From assembly GCF_022698145.1 (NCBI RefSeq), contig NZ_JALDAX010000004.1:1-64000 (forward strand): DNA of 64,000 nt, in the 5' to 3' direction. Source of the stretch: Streptomyces spinosisporus (lineage in GTDB: Bacteria; Actinomycetota; Actinomycetes; Streptomycetales; Streptomycetaceae). The notes under the pieces were generated by a model. It was not told where the DNA came from. It worked only from the letters and a program-made list of their open reading frames with translations, and did not search any database. Position numbers and translations under genes: made by a program. Within the stretch, counting starts at the first letter, position 1; the number at the start of each line of letters is the position of its first letter. This document shows, piece after piece, positions 32,402 through 43,361 of the stretch.

Positions 32402-32439
32402 GAGAGGGGGCCGGTGCCCCAAGGCACCGGCCCCCTCTC
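32402..32439. terminator. Bidirectional terminator between acid phosphatase and clpC
   Basis: Perfect 17-bp stem: GAGAGGGGGCCGGTGCC (32402-32418) with its complement (32423-32439), loop CCAA, placed between the converging stops. Confidence 0.92.
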
Positions 32440-32457
32440 AGCGCAGTCCCCGAAGGG

Positions 32458-34983
<2,526 letters not shown>

Positions 34984-35424
34984 CGTTAATCGCTCCTCAG
35001 AGCGGTCAGGCAGTGGGGGGAACTTCCCCTCCCTGTCCTTCCGCAGCTTAGTCCCGCAAGCGGGGACCGCTCATTCCAACTGCCGACACCGGTGCGAGAA
35101 CCAACACTGCCTCCTGACCCCGAACGCCGACATCTGCTCCAACCCGATGGTGCGAGACGATGTTCCCGCAGGCCAGACAGTTACCTCCACCATCAGTACG
35201 CCGATGGCGAACGTGAGACGCCCTGTCCTGCGTGTCGCCCCCTCCCACTAGGGATGTCTTACCCGCCGGGACTGACACTCCATGCCGCGCGGCCCGGTTC
35301 CCTCCGCTACGGGCGAACAACCTTGCACCACCCCGCGCCCCCTCACGCCCCCGATTTCGGCACTCTGCGCAGCCGACTCGACACCCAGCGTAACTCGCAG
35401 GTCGTTCCGGCGGTTGCACTTGGC
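34984..35424. other. clpC upstream region
   Basis: 441 bp between divergent genes. Features seen: a palindrome GGGGAACTTCCCC (35017-35029) 35-45 bp before the clpC start; a dyad GTCCCGC...GCGGGGAC around 35053-35070; and GTACGCCGATGGCGAAC (35196-35212), close to a ClgR site but with a spacer one base too short. Promoters of both genes must be here. Confidence 0.5.
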
Positions 35425-36039
35425 ATGGTCCGCACCCTCCTCACGGTCCCGCTCCCCCGTCGCCCGCTCGACCACCTCGATCCGGTCCGCGGGTGGTACG
35501 AGAACGAACTGGGCTGGGCGACGGTGCCCGCCTCCGCGGAAAGCCTCGCGGATCCGGTGCGGCTGCGGGTGGGTGAGCGCTTCGACGTCCTGGACGTCCC
35601 GGCCGAGGCGGGCCGGGCGGGTCTGCGCCATCTCGCGCCGGCGACGCCGGTGGCGGTTCAGGACGACCGGATGCGGCTGCTGGTGGCCGCGGGCAGCGCG
35701 GAGGAGCTGCCGGGGCTGCTCGACTGGCTGGAGTGGGGCGCGCTCACGCTGGATCTGACCGTGACCGGCGAGGGCGGCGTCATGGACGCGCCGCTGCCCC
35801 CCGGAAGCGGGCCGGCCGGCTCACGGCCTCCGGGCGACCCGGGCGCCCTGCAGGGGGCCGCCGTATGGCTGCGACCCCCCGAGCCTGGGTGCGAGGTCGA
35901 GGCCTCGCTGCCGACGCTGTCGGCCGTGGGGGGCGGTGGGGGCGCCCCCGATCTCGTACGACTCGTGGACACGGTGGCGACGCAGTGCCACCGGTTGCGG
36001 CTGCGGCGCGCGTGCGCCCGCCCATTGCGCCTGCCGTAA
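35425..36039 (+). CDS. Conserved Streptomyces hypothetical protein (204 aa)
   Basis: A family seen next to clpC and lsr2 in streptomycetes; no established function. The protein begins MVRTLLTVPLPRRPLDHLDP, has GWYENELGWATVP, a valine/leucine-rich middle (RFDVLDVPAEAGRAGLRHL), two consecutive patterns of hydrophobic strands, and ends with a basic tail VATQCHRLRLRRACARPL. Some databases relate parts of it to primase-polymerase N-terminal domains; I see no catalytic motif supporting that. Start ATG 35425; an earlier start is possible. Confidence 0.7.
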   Translation: MVRTLLTVPLPRRPLDHLDPVRGWYENELGWATVPASAESLADPVRLRVGERFDVLDVPAEAGRAGLRHLAPATPVAVQDDRMRLLVAAGSAEELPGLLDWLEWGALTLDLTVTGEGGVMDAPLPPGSGPAGSRPPGDPGALQGAAVWLRPPEPGCEVEASLPTLSAVGGGGGAPDLVRLVDTVATQCHRLRLRRACARPLRLP

Positions 36040-36047
36040 AACGGCGA

Positions 36048-36383
36048 TCAGGCGTTCGCCTTCTCATAGGCCTCGCGGATGGACGCGGGAACACGGCCGC
36101 GGTCGTTGACCTCGTATCCGTTCTCCTTCGCCCACGCGCGGATCTGCGCGGTGTCCTGGCTGCCGCCGGAAGCGGCGCGCGCCTTTCCGCGCCCGCCCGA
36201 AGCACGGCCTCCGGTACGCCGACCACCCTTCACGTAAGGCTCGAGAAGGCCACGGAGCTTGTCCGCATTGGCGGTCGTGAGATCGATCTCGTACGTCTTG
36301 CCGTCCAACGCGAACGTAACGGTCTCGTCCGCCTCGCCGCCGTCGAGGTCGTCGACAAGAAGGACCTGAACCTTCTGTGCCAC
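36048..36383 (-). CDS. lsr2: Lsr2 nucleoid-associated protein (111 aa)
   Basis: Xenogeneic silencer that binds AT-rich DNA and bridges it. The N-terminal oligomerisation domain is AQKVQVLLVDDLDGGEADETVTFALDG; the C-terminal DNA-binding domain has the AT-hook-like RGR (NDRGRVPASIREAYEKA). GTG 36383 is chosen because AAAGGA sits 6-7 bases upstream; the ATG at 36398 is an alternative. The upstream 240 bp is AT-rich with overlapping palindromes, fitting autoregulation. Confidence 0.97.
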   Translation of the reverse strand: MAQKVQVLLVDDLDGGEADETVTFALDGKTYEIDLTTANADKLRGLLEPYVKGGRRTGGRASGGRGKARAASGGSQDTAQIRAWAKENGYEVNDRGRVPASIREAYEKANA

Positions 36384-36455
36384 CGGATTTCCTTTCATCG
36401 ATAACTTGAGGGCCTGGGGTCTGCGGCGTCCGCCGTTTCGCCGTCCCCTGTTATA

Positions 36456-36470
36456 TGCAGTACTGCAGTA
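36456..36470. promoter_or_regulatory. Overlapping palindromes upstream of lsr2
   Basis: TGCAGTACTGCA (36456-36467) overlaps TACTGCAGTA (36461-36470), just after TTATA in the least GC-rich part of the lsr2 upstream region. TAC...GTA dyads are the type bound by BlaI/CopY proteins, and a BlaI-family gene lies 0.7 kb away. A second dyad GCAAA/TTTGC is at 36480-36494. Confidence 0.45.
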
Positions 36471-36623
36471 CGTCGGAAAGCAAACCGCTTTTGCCGGAAA
36501 AACACAAACCCTTCGGAGAGACCTGCCCCGAGACGGACTGCACAGCGTCCCGACCGGAAACGTGCGCGTTTCGGACATAGGGAACCTGGGCAGGGGCGCG
36601 AAATGCACCGCGGTGATCGGCGA

Positions 36624-37175
36624 TCACAGATGCAGAAGCATCCGGCTGTTGCCCAAGGTGTTCGGTTTCACCCGTTCGAGACCGAGGAACTCCGCTACGC
36701 CCTCGTCATAGGAACGCAGTAGCTCCGCGTAGACATCGGTGTCGACGGGCGTCTCGCCGATCTCGACGAAGCCGTGCTTGGCGAAGAAGTCCACTTCGAA
36801 GGTCAGACAGAAAACGCGCCGAACACCCAGCCAGCGCGCGGTGTGCAGCAACTTCTCCAGCAACTGATGGCCCACGCCGGCGCCCTTCAGGCCGGGCTTG
36901 ACCGCGAGAGTGCGCACTTCCGCGAGGTCTTCCCACATCACGTGCAGCGCACCGCAGCCGACCACCTCGGCGTTGTCGTCCCGTTCGGCGACCCAGAACT
37001 CCTGGATGTCCTCGTAAAGCGTCACCGTTGCTTTGTCGAGCAGGATGCGGCCGCGGACGTAGGTGTCAAGGAGACGGCGCACCGCCTGGACATCGCCGGT
37101 ACGGGCCCGCCGGACAGTGATGGCTTTAGCACTGACTTCGGGCTCTTCGGGGCCTACACGACTCTCTGCTGACAT
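36624..37175 (-). CDS. Amino-acid N-acetyltransferase, GNAT family (183 aa)
   Basis: Similar to the short, stand-alone N-acetylglutamate synthases of actinobacteria (first step of arginine synthesis). GNAT motif A reads VRTLAVKPGLKGAGVGHQLLEKLL (acetyl-CoA pyrophosphate loop GLKGAGVG), and VFCLTFEVDFFAKHGFVEIGE is the typical ending. Start ATG 37175; the conserved part begins at VSAKAITVRRA. It lies between lsr2 and blaI on the same strand, 9 bp after the latter, so the two form an operon. Confidence 0.9.
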   Translation of the reverse strand: MSAESRVGPEEPEVSAKAITVRRARTGDVQAVRRLLDTYVRGRILLDKATVTLYEDIQEFWVAERDDNAEVVGCGALHVMWEDLAEVRTLAVKPGLKGAGVGHQLLEKLLHTARWLGVRRVFCLTFEVDFFAKHGFVEIGETPVDTDVYAELLRSYDEGVAEFLGLERVKPNTLGNSRMLLHL

Positions 37176-37184
37176 GTGCGGACG

Positions 37185-37628
37185 CTATCGCCCGTCATCC
37201 TCCTGCGCCGACCCGGGGTTCTCACCGGCACTATCACCGCCGGTATCGGAGGGCGCCGGGGAAGTTTCCGGGCCTTGGACGATGCGTACGGCGTCTCTGA
37301 GGGCCAGGCGCTGTTCCTCGCTCATCATCCCGAAGAAGGCGACGAGGGCGGCTGCCGGGTTGTCACTCTGCGCCCAGGCGTCGTTCATCAGAGCGGCCGC
37401 GTAGGCGGCCCGGGTGGAGACGGCCTCATATCGATAGGCCCTGCCTTCGGCCTCTCGGCGCACCCAGCCCTTCTGATGGAGATTGTCCAAAACGGTCATC
37501 ACCGTGGTGTATGCGATGGACCGTTCCTGCTGCAGATCTTCCAGGACTTCTCGGACGGTCACCGGGCGGTTCCACTTCCACACCCGCGTCATGACCGCGT
37601 CTTCGAGTTCTCCCAATGGGCGAGGCAC
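37185..37628 (-). CDS. BlaI/MecI-family transcriptional repressor (147 aa)
   Basis: Winged-helix repressor related to BlaI, MecI and CopY: LGELEDAVMTRVWKWNRPVTVREVLEDL, then IAYTTVMTVLDNLHQKGWVRREAEGRAYRYEAV. A disordered acidic C-terminus follows (PSDTGGDSAGENPGSAQEDDGR). GTG 37628. There is no BlaR-type sensor or beta-lactamase nearby, so the inducing signal is open. First gene of an operon with the N-acetyltransferase. Confidence 0.92.
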   Translation of the reverse strand: MPRPLGELEDAVMTRVWKWNRPVTVREVLEDLQQERSIAYTTVMTVLDNLHQKGWVRREAEGRAYRYEAVSTRAAYAAALMNDAWAQSDNPAAALVAFFGMMSEEQRLALRDAVRIVQGPETSPAPSDTGGDSAGENPGSAQEDDGR

Positions 37629-37723
37629 AGTTCAGCACAATAGTGGGAGATGTCTCCATTCGCGTGCCGGACGAGCACATCCATCAGCAAACGGGGACAA
37701 AAAGGGTGCAGCCAGAGGAGGGG

Positions 37724-37903
37724 TCAGCCGTCGTTCTTCGGGGAGGCCTGGCGGGCGCTCTCCGCGCGCGCGATCGCGGCGTCGACGACCGCGTCCTCCT
37801 TGGCCTTGTTGGCCCCGCCCTGGGACTTGATCATCACCCTGATCACGCCGATGAAGAGCACGGCCATCACGAACGGGGGCACGAGCGCGGAGACGTAGTC
37901 CAT
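37724..37903 (-). CDS. Small membrane protein (59 aa)
   Basis: One transmembrane helix (VPPFVMAVLFIGVIRVMI) followed by a charged cytoplasmic tail (GGANKAKEDAVVDAAIARAESARQ). Start ATG 37903; GTG 37921 would add six residues. Small proteins of this pattern are widely conserved in Streptomyces; no function is known. Confidence 0.78.
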   Translation of the reverse strand: MDYVSALVPPFVMAVLFIGVIRVMIKSQGGANKAKEDAVVDAAIARAESARQASPKNDG

Positions 37904-37977
37904 ACCGTCCAGAGTAGCCACGGGCCGGACGAGCGGACGGGGCGGGGTTGGGGGGATTCCCGGCGGTTCGCGCTCCG

Positions 37978-38667
37978 TCAGCCCGCGGCGAGGTGTCTGC
38001 GCTGCCCGGAGGCGGGCGGCGGGGTCGGCTTGCGGCGCGGGAAGACCTCGCCCGGGGTCGGGATCGGGCGGGCCGGCTTCGGCTCGGCCGGGGCGGGCGA
38101 CGGCTTGGGGGCGGCCGGCTTGCGGACGGGCTTCGTCTCGGGCTTCTTCGCGGGGTCCCGCTCCTTGGCCGCGGCGGGCTCCGCCCCTGCGCCCTTCAGG
38201 CCGCCGGGAAGGGCCGTGAGGCGGTTGCGGGCGGCGGGGACGGTCGGGAGGGCCCTGCGGGCCGGACCGTGCGCGAGAGGGGCGCGTGCGTCCTGTTCCG
38301 CGAGCATGCGGCAGCGCCCCAGGAGGACGGAGGCGGCCGGATTGCCGCGCAGGGCCCTGAGGGCGGCGAGATCGTCGGCCTGCGGGCGGTACCCGGCCCC
38401 GAGCGCCTCCTCGAGGAGCGTCAGATAGCCGGCCGCGGCGCCGGGCAGGGCGGCGCGGTAGCGCGCGAGGTCGGCCAGCAGGAAGGCACGCAGCCGGGCG
38501 CCCTCACGCATGGCCTCGTCCAGGGACTCGGCGAGGCGCAGGCAGTCCCTGACGTCCTCTGCGGGCGTGGGGCCGGGCTTGAGGGCGAGGGCGAGAGCGC
38601 GGCGGAGCACACGCAGCTCCTCCACACCGAACGCCATGCCGCCGCGGGATCCGTATGGCGTGGGCAT
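37978..38667 (-). CDS. Conserved hypothetical protein with Pro/Lys/Ala-rich tail (229 aa)
   Basis: The N-terminal 140 residues are helical and conserved in character (VEELRVLRRALALALKP, AEDVRDCLRLAESLDEAMREGARLRAFLLADLARYRAALPGAAAGYLTLLEEAL). From about residue 165 the chain is low-complexity Pro/Lys/Ala (KPETKPVRKPAAPKPSPAP). No catalytic motif or membrane segment. Start ATG 38667. Upstream is a repeat-rich gap before coaX. Function unknown. Confidence 0.75.
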   Translation of the reverse strand: MPTPYGSRGGMAFGVEELRVLRRALALALKPGPTPAEDVRDCLRLAESLDEAMREGARLRAFLLADLARYRAALPGAAAGYLTLLEEALGAGYRPQADDLAALRALRGNPAASVLLGRCRMLAEQDARAPLAHGPARRALPTVPAARNRLTALPGGLKGAGAEPAAAKERDPAKKPETKPVRKPAAPKPSPAPAEPKPARPIPTPGEVFPRRKPTPPPASGQRRHLAAG

Positions 38668-38753
38668 GCGGCGACACTACGCGCTAATCAGACAAATTCG
38701 ACATAAGGGGCGGGTGTGGCGCGGACGCGCCACCCGGTTGGGCCGTGCCGCCC

Positions 38754-38823
38754 GGCGGTCCGCGCCACCCGGCCGATCCGCGCCACCCGGCCGATCCGCG
38801 CCACCCGGCGGTCCGCGCCACCC
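38754..38823. repeat. 17/18-bp tandem repeat downstream of coaX
   Basis: Four units at 38754-38770, 38771-38788, 38789-38806 and 38807-38823 of the form GGCCGATCCGCGCCACCC (outer units GGCGGTCCGCGCCACCC). They lie immediately after the coaX stop, on the downstream side. Confidence 0.9.
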
Positions 38824-38842
38824 GGTAGGGCCGCGCGGCGCC

Positions 38843-39640
38843 TCACATGCGCGAGACGTTGCGCTCGTAGACCATGCGTAGGCCGATCAGGGTCAGCCAG
38901 GGCTCGTGTTCGTCGATCACCGACGACTCCCCGAGCACCATCGGCGCGAGCCCGCCGGTTGCGATCACCGTGACGTCGTCCGGGTCCTCGGCCAGCTCCC
39001 GGGCCATCCGGCCGACGACGCCGTCGACCTGCCCGGCGAAGCCGTAGACGATCCCGGACTGCATCGCCTCGACGGTGTTCTTGCCGATCACGCTGCGCGG
39101 CCGGGCCACCTCGATCTTGCGCAGCTGGGCGCCGCGGACGCCGAGCGCCTCGACGGAGATCTCGATACCGGGGGCGATCACGCCGCCGATGTACTCCCCG
39201 CGCGCGGAGACCGCGTCGAAGGTCGTCGCCGTACCGAAGTCGACGACGATCGCCGGGCCGCCGTACAGCTCGACGGCCGCCACCGCGTTGATGATGCGGT
39301 CGGCGCCGACCTCCTTGGGGTTGTCGGTTAGGATCGGCACGCCCGTCTTGACGCCCGGCTCCACCAGCACGGCGGGAACGTCGCCGTAGTACCGGCGTGT
39401 GACCTCGCGCAGCTCGTGCAGCACGGAGGGCACGGTGGCGCAGATCGCGATCCCGTCGATGCCGTCGCCCAGCTCGTCGCCGAGCAGCGGGTGCATGCCC
39501 ATCAGGCCCTGCAGCAGCACCGCGAGCTCGTCCGCCGTGCGGCGCGCGTCGGTCGAGATGCGCCAGTGCTCGACGATGTCGTCCCCGTCGAACAGGCCGA
39601 GGACGGTGTGCGTGTTCCCTACGTCGATCGTCAGCAGCAT
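38843..39640 (-). CDS. coaX: Type III pantothenate kinase (265 aa)
   Basis: Phosphorylates pantothenate, the first step from vitamin B5 to CoA. ASKHA fold with phosphate motif MLLTIDVGNTHTVLGLFDG at residues 1-19, the DELAVLLQGL region, PGVKTGVPILTDNPKEVGADRIINAVAA and IVVDFGTATTFDAVS. Full length. Start ATG 39640, 9 bp after nadC. Last gene of the cofactor operon that also makes pantothenate (panC), so the operon covers two CoA steps. Confidence 0.97.
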   Translation of the reverse strand: MLLTIDVGNTHTVLGLFDGDDIVEHWRISTDARRTADELAVLLQGLMGMHPLLGDELGDGIDGIAICATVPSVLHELREVTRRYYGDVPAVLVEPGVKTGVPILTDNPKEVGADRIINAVAAVELYGGPAIVVDFGTATTFDAVSARGEYIGGVIAPGIEISVEALGVRGAQLRKIEVARPRSVIGKNTVEAMQSGIVYGFAGQVDGVVGRMARELAEDPDDVTVIATGGLAPMVLGESSVIDEHEPWLTLIGLRMVYERNVSRM

Positions 39641-39649
39641 GGCCCGTAC

Positions 39650-40636
39650 CTACTCCGCCGCTCGCAGGTCGAGGCCGATGTCGAGGATCGGCGAGGAGTG
39701 GGTCAGGGCTCCCACCGCGAGGTAGTCGACGCCCGTGTCGGCGTACGCGCGCGCGTTGTCGAGGGTCAGCCGGCCCGACGCCTCCAGGGCGGCGCGGCCG
39801 TCCACGAGGGCGACGGCCTCCCCGCACTCACCGGGGGTGAAGTTGTCCAGCAAAATCAGGTCGGCGCCGGCGTCCACGACCTCGCGCAGCTGGTGCAGGG
39901 TGTCGACCTCGACCTCGATCGCCAGGTCCGGGAAGGCCTCCCGTACGGCCTTGAAGGCCTGGGCGACGCCGCCCGCGGCCACCACGTGGTTGTCCTTGAC
40001 GAGGGCCGCGTCCGACAGCGACATTCGGTGGTTGACGCCGCCGCCGCAGCGCACCGCGAACTTCTCCAGCGACCGCAGCCCGGGGGTCGTCTTGCGGGTG
40101 TCACGGACCTTCGTCCGCGTGCCCTCCAGGACGTCCGCCCACGCGCGCGTGGCGGTCGCGATGCCCGACAGGCGGCACAGGAGGTTGAGCGCGCTGCGTT
40201 CCGCGGTGAGCAGGTCGCGGGTGCGTGTGGTGACCGACAGCAGCTTCTGCCCCGCCGTGACGCGGTCGCCGTCCTCCACGTGCCGCTCGACCTCGAACTC
40301 GTCGGTGCAGACCACGGAGATGACCGCTTCGGCGACCCTGAGGCCCGCCGCGACGCCCGCCTCGCGCGCGGTGAAGTCGCCGGTGGCGACGGCCTCTTCG
40401 GGGATGGTCGCGACGGTGGTCACGTCCACGCCGTGGTCGAGGTCCTCCTGGATGGCGAGATGGGCGATGTCCTCGACCTCCACCGGGTCGAGTCCGGCGT
40501 CGGCCAGGAGCTGCGCGAGCGCGGGGTCGAGCCCGCACTCCAGATGTTCGGCGTCGGCGTCGGCGCCGCAGGCACAGCCGTCGCCGCAGCCGCCGTTCGA
40601 CGCGAGGGGGAGGTCGGGGGTGCTCACTTCTGTCAC
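39650..40636 (-). CDS. nadC: Nicotinate-nucleotide pyrophosphorylase with Cys-rich N-terminal extension (328 aa)
   Basis: Converts quinolinate and PRPP to nicotinate mononucleotide. Family motifs: DVTTVATIPEEAVATGDFTARE, RSALNLLCRLSGIAT, VRDTRKTTPGLRSLEKFAV, GGVNHRMSLSDAALVKDNH and LDNFTPGE. GTG 40636 overlaps nadB as GTGA. Compared with the usual 280-290 residues, there are about 40 extra N-terminal residues with cysteines C17, C21, C23 and C34 (NGGCGDGCACGADADAEHLEC), which may bind a metal or cluster. Confidence 0.96.
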   Translation of the reverse strand: MTEVSTPDLPLASNGGCGDGCACGADADAEHLECGLDPALAQLLADAGLDPVEVEDIAHLAIQEDLDHGVDVTTVATIPEEAVATGDFTAREAGVAAGLRVAEAVISVVCTDEFEVERHVEDGDRVTAGQKLLSVTTRTRDLLTAERSALNLLCRLSGIATATRAWADVLEGTRTKVRDTRKTTPGLRSLEKFAVRCGGGVNHRMSLSDAALVKDNHVVAAGGVAQAFKAVREAFPDLAIEVEVDTLHQLREVVDAGADLILLDNFTPGECGEAVALVDGRAALEASGRLTLDNARAYADTGVDYLAVGALTHSSPILDIGLDLRAAE

Positions 40637-42363
40637 TGCTCCTGGGGACGGTGCGCAGGCTGGGGCTGCCGGGTCGGGGGGAAGTCTGCGGTATCGGTGG
40701 TGCCGACGGCGAGTGTGCGGTCCGGATTCAGCCGTACGACGATGTGGCGGCGCCATGCCGCGTCGTCGCGGTCGGCGTGGTCCTCGCGCCAGTGGCAGCC
40801 GCGCGTCTCCTCGCGCAGCCGGGCGGCGGCGACCAGGACGCGGGCCACGCACAGGAGGTTGGTGGCCTCCCAGGTGTCGACGCCGGGCTCGGCGGTCTTG
40901 CCGTTCTCGTCGAGGGCGTCACGGGCCTCGTCGTGCAGCCGCTGCAGCTGGTCGGCGGCCGTGGCGAGGGACTCGGCGGAGCGCAGGACGCCCGCGCCGT
41001 CGGTCATGATCCGCTGGATCTCGAACCGGGCCTCCGGGGCGAGCAGCGGATGCGTGGGCACGTCCGGCTGTTCGACCGGCTCCGGCACGCGCGCGTGGAG
41101 GCCGTTCGCCGCCTGCGTGGCCGCGATGTCGGCGGCGATGCGCTCGGCGTAGACGAGGCCTTCGAGGAGCGAGTTGGAGGCGAGCCGGTTGGCGCCGTGC
41201 ACGCCGGTGCAGGCGACCTCGCCGCAGGCGTACAGACCCGGGACGGTCGTACGGCCCCGGGAGTCCGTGCGCACGCCGCCGGAGGCGTGGTGGGCGGCCG
41301 GGGCGATCGGGATGGGCTCGGTGACCGGGTCGATGCCGTGGGCGCGGCAGGAGGCCAGGATCGTCGGGAAGCGGTGCTCCCACATCTCGGCGCCGAAGTG
41401 CCGGGCGTCGAGGAACATGTGCTCGGCGTCCTGCTGCAGCATGCGGCGCAGGATGCCCTTGGCGACGATGTCGCGGGGCGCCAGCTCGGCCAGCTCGTGC
41501 TGTCCCACCATGAAGCGCACGCCGTCGGCGTCGACCAGGTGGGCGCCCTCGCCGCGCACGGCCTCGGAGACCAGCGGCTGCTGGCCCTCCGCGTCCGGGC
41601 CGAGGAACAGCACGGTGGGGTGGAACTGCACGAACTCGAGGTCGGAGACCTCCGCGCCCGCGCGCAGCGCGAGGGCCACGCCGTCGCCGGTGGACACCGA
41701 CGGGTTGGTGGTCGCCGAGAACACCTGGCCCATGCCGCCGGTCGCGAGGACGACCGCGGGCGCGTGCACGGCGCCCACGCCGTCGTGCTGGCCCTCGCCC
41801 ATGACGTGCAGGCTCACGCCCGCGGTGCGGCCGCCCGCGTCCGTCAGGAGGTCGAGCACCAGCGCGTTCTCGATGGCGCGGACGCCACGCGCGCGTGCCG
41901 CCTCGACGAGGGCGCGGGAGATCTCCGCGCCGGTCGCGTCGCCGCCCGCGTGCGCGATGCGGCGGCGGTGGTGCCCGCCCTCGCGGGTGAGGGCCAGGTC
42001 GCCCTCCTCGGACTCGTCGAAGTGCGCACCGGTCTCGATGAGCCGCCGTACGGCGTCGGGGCCCTCGGTGACGAGGATGCGTACGGCTTCCTCGTCGCAC
42101 AGGCCCGCGCCCGCCACCAGGGTGTCGTCCAGGTGCTGTTCGGGGGTGTCGCCCTCGCCGAGGGCCGCGGCGACGCCGCCCTGCGCCCAGCGGGTGGAGC
42201 CGTCGTCGAGGCGCGCCTTGGTGACGACGACGGTCCTGAGGCCGGCCGCCTCGCAGCGCAGGGCCGCGGTCAGCCCGGCGACCCCGGAGCCGACGACCAC
42301 GACGTCCGCTGAGATGGACCATCCTGGGGCGGGCGCGTGCAGTCGTATGCCTGTGCTGGTCAC
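40633..42363 (-). CDS. nadB: L-aspartate oxidase (576 aa)
   Basis: FAD enzyme that oxidises aspartate to iminoaspartate in NAD synthesis. N-terminal dinucleotide site [47 protein letters not shown] and [29 protein letters not shown] segments (here [20 protein letters not shown]) are diagnostic of NadB over succinate dehydrogenase; C-terminal helical domain present. GTG 42363 overlaps panC as GTGA. The quinolinate synthase gene nadA is not in this window. Confidence 0.96.
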   Translation of the reverse strand: MTSTGIRLHAPAPGWSISADVVVVGSGVAGLTAALRCEAAGLRTVVVTKARLDDGSTRWAQGGVAAALGEGDTPEQHLDDTLVAGAGLCDEEAVRILVTEGPDAVRRLIETGAHFDESEEGDLALTREGGHHRRRIAHAGGDATGAEISRALVEAARARGVRAIENALVLDLLTDAGGRTAGVSLHVMGEGQHDGVGAVHAPAVVLATGGMGQVFSATTNPSVSTGDGVALALRAGAEVSDLEFVQFHPTVLFLGPDAEGQQPLVSEAVRGEGAHLVDADGVRFMVGQHELAELAPRDIVAKGILRRMLQQDAEHMFLDARHFGAEMWEHRFPTILASCRAHGIDPVTEPIPIAPAAHHASGGVRTDSRGRTTVPGLYACGEVACTGVHGANRLASNSLLEGLVYAERIAADIAATQAANGLHARVPEPVEQPDVPTHPLLAPEARFEIQRIMTDGAGVLRSAESLATAADQLQRLHDEARDALDENGKTAEPGVDTWEATNLLCVARVLVAAARLREETRGCHWREDHADRDDAAWRRHIVVRLNPDRTLAVGTTDTADFPPTRQPQPAHRPQEQ

Positions 42364-43361
42364 GAGGCGGCTCCGGGGGTTCCGAAAGTGAGTGGGATGT
42401 TGTCGATCAGCCTGGTCGTCCCGACCCGGGCGGCGACGGCGAGAACGGCCTCGCCGGTGAAGTCGTCCTCGATCTCCGTGAAGTCGGACGGGTCGACGAG
42501 GGCGAGGTAGTCCAGCTTGAGCGGCGGCGACAGGCGCGCGGCGTCGTCGAGGACGAGGCGGGCGGCGGCGCGGACCGCGGAGGGGGCGCCCGGGAGGGCC
42601 TTGGCGACGGCGTGCGCGTCGGCGGCGGCGCGGGACTCGCCGATGGCGCTGAGCGCCTCGGCACGCGCGTGCGTGGCGGGCACCTCGCGGGCCCGTGCGC
42701 GCAGCGCCTCCTGGGCGGCGTGCCGGTCGCTGCCCGCGAACAGGGCGCGCGAGAGGGAGAGAGCCGTGCGCCGCTCGGCGGGCGAGAGGTAGCGGTTGCG
42801 GCTGGACAGGGCCAGGCCGTCCTCCTCGCGCACCGTGGGCACGCCGACGATCTCGATGCCGAAGTTCAGGTCCCGCACCATGCGGCGGATCAGGGCGAGC
42901 TGCTGGGCGTCCTTCTGGCCGTACAGGGCGACGTCGGGGCGGGTGAGGTGGAGCAGTTTGGCGACGACGGTGAGCATGCCGTCGAAGTGGCCGGGGCGGG
43001 AGGCGCCCTCCAGGCGCTCCCCCATGGGGCCCGCGCTGATGCGCACCTGGGGCTCGCCGCCCGGGTAGACCTCGTCCGTGGAGGGCGCGAAGACGACGTC
43101 CGCGCCGGACAGTTCGGCGAGCTTGACGTCCGCGTCCAGGGTGCGCGGGTAGCGGTCGAGGTCCTCGCCCGCGCCGAACTGCAGGGGGTTCACGAAGACG
43201 GTGACGACGACCTCGCCGTCCGCTCCAGCGATCCCGCGTGCGGTGCGGATCAGGGTGGCGTGGCCCTCGTGCAGGGCGCCCATGGTCATCACGACGGCAC
43301 GGCGGCCGGTACGCGTGCGTGCGTGCAGTTCGTCGGCGGTGCGCAGCACTGTGGTGGTCAT
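42360..43361 (-). CDS. panC: Pantothenate synthetase (333 aa)
   Basis: Joins pantoate and beta-alanine with ATP. HIGH-type motif [18 protein letters not shown], then [48 protein letters not shown] and [15 protein letters not shown] 43361 overlaps the upstream DUF2520 gene as ATGA. An insertion of about 40 residues (alanine-rich, near 235-275) makes it longer than the typical 280-290 aa enzyme, a common actinobacterial feature. Confidence 0.96.
   Translation of the reverse strand: MTTTVLRTADELHARTRTGRRAVVMTMGALHEGHATLIRTARGIAGADGEVVVTVFVNPLQFGAGEDLDRYPRTLDADVKLAELSGADVVFAPSTDEVYPGGEPQVRISAGPMGERLEGASRPGHFDGMLTVVAKLLHLTRPDVALYGQKDAQQLALIRRMVRDLNFGIEIVGVPTVREEDGLALSSRNRYLSPAERRTALSLSRALFAGSDRHAAQEALRARAREVPATHARAEALSAIGESRAAADAHAVAKALPGAPSAVRAAARLVLDDAARLSPPLKLDYLALVDPSDFTEIEDDFTGEAVLAVAARVGTTRLIDNIPLTFGTPGAAS

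Noticed and set aside
35196..35212. ClgR-like site before clpC
   Set aside because: The CGC and GCG halves are spaced by five bases where six are expected, and the site is over 200 bp away.
38754..38823. Iteron-like origin of replication
   Set aside because: The 17/18-bp repeats are GC-rich, adjacent to no replication gene or AT-rich stretch, and resemble the other gene-end repeats of the window.
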